From assembly GCA_900538885.1 (NCBI GenBank), contig UQAI01000018.1, positions 1 to 26,886 on the forward strand: a stretch of 26,886 nt of DNA, given 5' to 3'. The notes under the pieces were generated by a model. The model was not told where the DNA came from, did no database searches, and saw only the letters and a list, made by a program, of their open reading frames with translations. Source of the stretch: an uncultured Mollicutes bacterium. GTDB lineage: Bacteria; Bacillota_I; Bacilli_A; ML615J-28; CAG-313. This document shows, piece after piece, positions 23,699 to 26,886 of this stretch. Position 1 is the first letter of the stretch. Each line of letters begins with the position of its first letter. The position numbers were made by a program, and so were the translations under genes.

Positions 23699-24583
23699 AT
23701 GAATAGAAAAGTTATTATCGCAAGTGATAGTACTTGTGATTTATCACCTGAATTAATTAAAGAATATGATGTTAAGATTATTCCTTTATATATTAATTTT
23801 GAAAATGAAAGTTATAAAGATAACTTGGAAATAAACTTGGATCAATTATATCAAAAAGTTCAAGAAAAAAATGAAATGCCTAAAACATCAACCGTTCCAC
23901 CTAAAGAATTTCATGACTTTTTTAAGAAATTTGTGGATGAAGGATATGACGTATTTTATACAGGGATAGGATCTGAGCTTTCTTCAACTTTTCAAACAGC
24001 TGTAATTGTATCAGAAGATTTTGATGGTCACGTTGTTTGTGTTGATAGTGGAAATCTATCTACGGGCATTGGTTTACTAGTATTAAAAGCTTGTACTTTT
24101 AGAGATCAAGGTATGAATGTTAATGAAATTGCTGAAAAGGTGAGCGATATTGTCCCACGCCTAAAAGTTCAATTTGTAGTAGAAACTTTAGAATACCTTC
24201 ATAAAGGTGGAAGATGTAGTGGTACAGTTCGTTTTATTAGTAGTATTTTAAGAATTAAACCAATGATTGTTGTGCGTGAAGGCAAAATGTCAGTTGGTAA
24301 AAAGTTTATCGGCTCAATGAAAAAAGCTGTTGCCGGCATGGTAAAACTTTTCTTAAATGATGTTGAACATTTAGATCCTGAGTTTGTGTTTATTACCCAT
24401 ACTCATGCTGAAGACAAGGTTCCTCAAATCATGGAATTAATTAATGATGTTCACGTTGAACATATTTACGATACTGTAGCTGGTTGTGTGGTTGGTTCTC
24501 ACTGTGGTCCTGGTACAATTGGTATCCTTTATATTTTAAAAGATCAAAAGGTAAAATTAGAAAATATAGAAGAAGATAATTAG
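23699..24583 (+). CDS. DegV family fatty-acid-binding protein
   Basis: A 294-residue cytoplasmic protein of the DegV/FakB family. Members bind a fatty acid and present it to the kinase FakA, which phosphorylates it for phospholipid synthesis. Family motifs: SDSTCDLS (9-16), KTSTVPP with the lipid-binding Ser/Thr, GSELSSTFQTA, EYLHKGGRC and the closing GSHCGPGTIG. The length is normal and no key residue is missing. No fakA homologue lies here, so the partner would be elsewhere. It starts 1 base after the nucleotidase stop, with a GGAAGG ribosome site inside that gene, so translation is probably coupled. A weak hairpin follows. Confidence 0.93.
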   Translation: MNRKVIIASDSTCDLSPELIKEYDVKIIPLYINFENESYKDNLEINLDQLYQKVQEKNEMPKTSTVPPKEFHDFFKKFVDEGYDVFYTGIGSELSSTFQTAVIVSEDFDGHVVCVDSGNLSTGIGLLVLKACTFRDQGMNVNEIAEKVSDIVPRLKVQFVVETLEYLHKGGRCSGTVRFISSILRIKPMIVVREGKMSVGKKFIGSMKKAVAGMVKLFLNDVEHLDPEFVFITHTHAEDKVPQIMELINDVHVEHIYDTVAGCVVGSHCGPGTIGILYILKDQKVKLENIEEDN

Positions 24584-24588
24584 ATTTT

Positions 24589-24630
24589 AACTTCATTGGT
24601 TTATTTATAGACTGATGAAGTTTTCTTCTT
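24589..24630 (+). terminator. Weak terminator between degV and the U32 gene
   Basis: The stem AACTTCAT (24589-24596) pairs with ATGAAGTT (24615-24622) around an 18-nt loop. The interrupted run TTCTTCTT follows, and the AAGGAGG ribosome site of the next gene comes directly after. The poor T run suggests partial read-through. Confidence 0.55.
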
Positions 24631-24642
24631 AAGGAGGTTATG

Positions 24643-26820
24643 ATGGAAATACTTGCACCTGCGGGTAATTTAAGAATTCTTAAAATTGCAATTCAAGCCG
24701 GCTGTGACGCTGTTTATATCAGTGGTAAAAACTATGGGGCACGTAAAGCAGCTCCTAATTTTAGTGATGGTGAAATGGTTGAAGCAATTCATTATGCTCA
24801 TTTACGTGGTAAGAAAATTTATGTTACGATTAATACGATTATTTTTGATAATGAATTTAGTGAATTACATGAGTATTTAAGTTTTTTATCAAGCCATAAA
24901 GTAGATGCCGTAATTGTTCAAGATTTAGGCGTATTAAGTTATATTCGCGAGCATTTTCCAAATTTAACTATTCACGCATCAACTCAAATGAATATTCATA
25001 ATGAAAGAGGTGCGAAAACATTGTTAGACCTTGGAGTTGACCGAGTAATTTTAGCTAGAGAAACTCCAATCTCAGAAATTAAAAAGATTATTAATCTTGG
25101 TATTGAGGTAGAAGTGTTTGGTCATGGAGCTTTGTGTTACGCATATTCAGGTAATTGTTTGATGAGTTACATGATTGGAGGTAGAAGTGGTAACCGGGGT
25201 GAGTGTGCTCAACCTTGTCGAAAAAAATATCAATTATTGGAAAATAATAAACCGATAGGTAAAATGTGTTCACTTCTTTCAATGAAAGATTTAAATACTT
25301 TAAATTATGTGGAAGAACTGGAAAAATTAGGTGTCACTTCTCTTAAAATTGAAGGAAGAATGAAAAGTGCATCATATGTTTATACAGTTGTTTCAACATA
25401 TAAAAAAGCTCTTTTGAAAAAAACTACAATAGATGCAGAAGATGATTTAAAAGTTGCCTTTAACCGGGATTTTACCAAAGGTTATATGTTTAACGAAGCT
25501 AATCACTTAGTGATTAATACAAGCAGTGTTAATCACCAAGGTTTATTAATCGGCAAAATTAAAAATATATCTAGTTCAGGTTGTTTACTTGTGGTAGATA
25601 AGCCATTATATGTTGGTGACGCAATAAGAATTAAAGGAAAAGAAGAAATTGGCTTTTACATAAACAATCTAGAAAAAAGAGGAAAGGATTTATACATTCC
25701 TGGTAGATTTAAAGTAAAAGTAGGCGATGATGTTTATAAAACTATTGATGGTGTTAAAACAAAAGAAGCAGATAATTTACTATCTGAAGAACTTTACAAA
25801 CTTAATTTAGAGTTTATTATATCGATTTATTATGGAAAAGAATTAACTCTAGAAATCAAATATCAAAATTTAAAAGTTATAGTTAAATCAATTTTATTAA
25901 ATGAAAAGGCTGATAAACCACTTAATGAAGAACGAATTATTGAACAATTATCAAAAACCGGAGATAAGCTCTTTTGTGCATCTAAAATAATAGTAAAATA
26001 TGATCATCTGGCTTTTGTAAAAATAAGTGATATCAATGCATTAAGAAGAATAGGTATTGAAAAGTTTATTGATACCTTTATTAAGGAATATAGGCCTAAT
26101 AATAGTTTTATAAATAATCATTTGGCAAATAAGAATAATGAACAAGTAAAAAAAGAAAAAAAAATCCAGTTTGATTTTGTTGTTCAAAATATGGAACAAT
26201 ATTTATGGTGTAAAGAACATGGGTATTTGAGTGTATTCCCTGTATTTGATAATGACGATACAATGTATGCTAGGCACTTTAACATTCAAAAAAATAAAGC
26301 TTTAAAAAATATTGTTCATAATCTTGGTGATATGACTCCTCATCAGATACTTTCACCAACTTGTAACATTTCAAATTCATATGCCTTAAAATTTGCCGAT
26401 AAAACTGATGCAGATGTAATTTATTTATCTAATGAACTATCCAAAAATGATAAACTTGCTTTAGGTAAAGTTACAACTAATGCTAGTAAAGGGGTATTTA
26501 TTTATGGTCATATGGAAGTAATGACTTCAAAAGGCTGTTTTATAAGTAAACTTAAAAACTTAAATTGCATAAATTGTGGTTCTTGTAGTCATAATAATTA
26601 TAAGATAATTGATGAATATGATAATGAAATGTTTGTCAACGGTCGTTGTAATGAATCAGGTCCAGAAATTAGCATTTATAGTTATAAGCTATTTGATGAA
26701 TTGAAAAATATTAAAGAATATTATAAAAATGGTATTGATCATTTTTTGATTATTTTAACAAATGAAACAAAAGAAGAACTTGGAGGACTTGAGTTAAAAC
26801 TAGAAAAATATAAAAGATAA
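24643..26820 (+). CDS. Peptidase U32 family protein (RlhA/TrhP-like RNA hydroxylation)
   Basis: A 725-residue long-type U32 protein. The name peptidase is historical: E. coli RlhA and TrhP, and B. subtilis TrhP proteins, hydroxylate rRNA C2501 or tRNA wobble uridine. The N-terminus MEILAPAGN, the signature EVFGHGALCYAYSGNCLMS and GGRSGNRGECAQPC give cysteines 165, 172, 188 and 192 (C-x6-C-x15-C-x3-C), the expected iron-sulfur ligands. SLKIEGRMKS follows. The long C-terminal part (about 350-725) resembles the DUF3656-containing type and has a second cysteine group (632, 642, 645, 648, 669). I cannot choose between rRNA and tRNA as target. ATG 24643 is 5 bases from AAGGAGG; the in-frame ATG at 24640 is only 2 away. 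Confidence 0.9.
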   Translation: MEILAPAGNLRILKIAIQAGCDAVYISGKNYGARKAAPNFSDGEMVEAIHYAHLRGKKIYVTINTIIFDNEFSELHEYLSFLSSHKVDAVIVQDLGVLSYIREHFPNLTIHASTQMNIHNERGAKTLLDLGVDRVILARETPISEIKKIINLGIEVEVFGHGALCYAYSGNCLMSYMIGGRSGNRGECAQPCRKKYQLLENNKPIGKMCSLLSMKDLNTLNYVEELEKLGVTSLKIEGRMKSASYVYTVVSTYKKALLKKTTIDAEDDLKVAFNRDFTKGYMFNEANHLVINTSSVNHQGLLIGKIKNISSSGCLLVVDKPLYVGDAIRIKGKEEIGFYINNLEKRGKDLYIPGRFKVKVGDDVYKTIDGVKTKEADNLLSEELYKLNLEFIISIYYGKELTLEIKYQNLKVIVKSILLNEKADKPLNEERIIEQLSKTGDKLFCASKIIVKYDHLAFVKISDINALRRIGIEKFIDTFIKEYRPNNSFINNHLANKNNEQVKKEKKIQFDFVVQNMEQYLWCKEHGYLSVFPVFDNDDTMYARHFNIQKNKALKNIVHNLGDMTPHQILSPTCNISNSYALKFADKTDADVIYLSNELSKNDKLALGKVTTNASKGVFIYGHMEVMTSKGCFISKLKNLNCINCGSCSHNNYKIIDEYDNEMFVNGRCNESGPEISIYSYKLFDELKNIKEYYKNGIDHFLIILTNETKEELGGLELKLEKYKR

Positions 26821-26824
26821 GAAA

Positions 26825-26886
26825 ATGAAAAATGATATAATCCTTAATAGTCCAAAAATTACCAAAGGTATTTTAATTCTGAGTAT
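26825..26886 (+). CDS. Start of a possible MATE-like transporter gene (cut by window edge)
   Basis: An ATG 4 bases after the U32 stop opens a frame that stays open to the window end (20 full codons, MKNDIILNSPKITKGILILS). A polar start with a 'Ser-Pro ... Lys-Gly' stretch running into a hydrophobic segment resembles the N-terminus of MATE efflux proteins. The evidence is thin: there is no good ribosome site, and TGATATAAT (26833-26841) inside could instead be the promoter of a gene further right. Confidence 0.35.
   Translation, partial: MKNDIILNSPKITKGILILS

Noticed and set aside
1..26886. CRISPR array, insertion sequence or prophage
   Set aside because: No regularly spaced repeats, no transposase or integrase motifs, and no phage structural genes were seen.

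Overview
This window is AT-rich bacterial chromosome from a low-GC Gram-positive lineage (Bacillota). TGA is a stop codon: rel ends in TGA inside an ATGA overlap with dtd, and tryptophan in the recognised genes is TGG. This excludes the Mycoplasma/Spiroplasma code. The apt-rel-dtd order, AGGAGG/GAGGT ribosome binding sites, TATAAT promoters (some extended by TG), many Gram-positive lipoproteins, a PPi-type phosphofructokinase and a lone SpoIIIAH-like gene would suit a lineage near the Mollicutes (Acholeplasma/Izemoplasma) or Erysipelotrichia. That placement is inference; no rRNA is present.

Layout. 1-1.7 kb: a small TIGR04086/YrzE-like membrane protein (minus), a DUF421 protein and a lysine-rich protein of unknown function. 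1.7-3.2 kb (minus): a SpoVB/MVF-type flippase. 3.25-10.6 kb: one apparent operon, apt-rel-dtd, then a degenerate GGDEF-EAL-like protein, a large membrane protein and a SpoIIIAH-like protein, closed by a terminator. An RluA-type pseudouridine synthase starts right after that terminator. 11.5-12.9 kb: a lipoprotein nuclease (two Fn3-like domains plus endonuclease I). 12.9-15.9 kb (minus): a P2A cation ATPase behind a yybP-ykoY (Mn2+) riboswitch with an overlapping terminator, and tRNA-Cys just upstream. 16.0-20.5 kb: three more lipoproteins: an Ig-repeat/C39-type cysteine peptidase, a serpin and (minus) a beta-helix-like protein. 20.6-22.1 kb: PPi-type phosphofructokinase and tRNA-Lys(CUU). 22.2-26.8 kb: a lipoprotein 5'-nucleotidase, a DegV protein, a U32 family protein and the start of a possible MATE-like gene at the right edge.

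How it fits together. The 3-10 kb operon links purine salvage, the stringent response and proofreading to an apparently inactive c-di-GMP-type protein and membrane proteins. The riboswitch predicts that the ATPase exports manganese. The surface nuclease, surface 5'-nucleotidase and apt fit nucleic-acid scavenging. The adjacent surface peptidase and serpin could be an enzyme-inhibitor pair.

I found no insertion sequence, phage gene, CRISPR array or rRNA. Every gap over 100 bases is short and is explained by promoters, terminators, tRNAs or the riboswitch.
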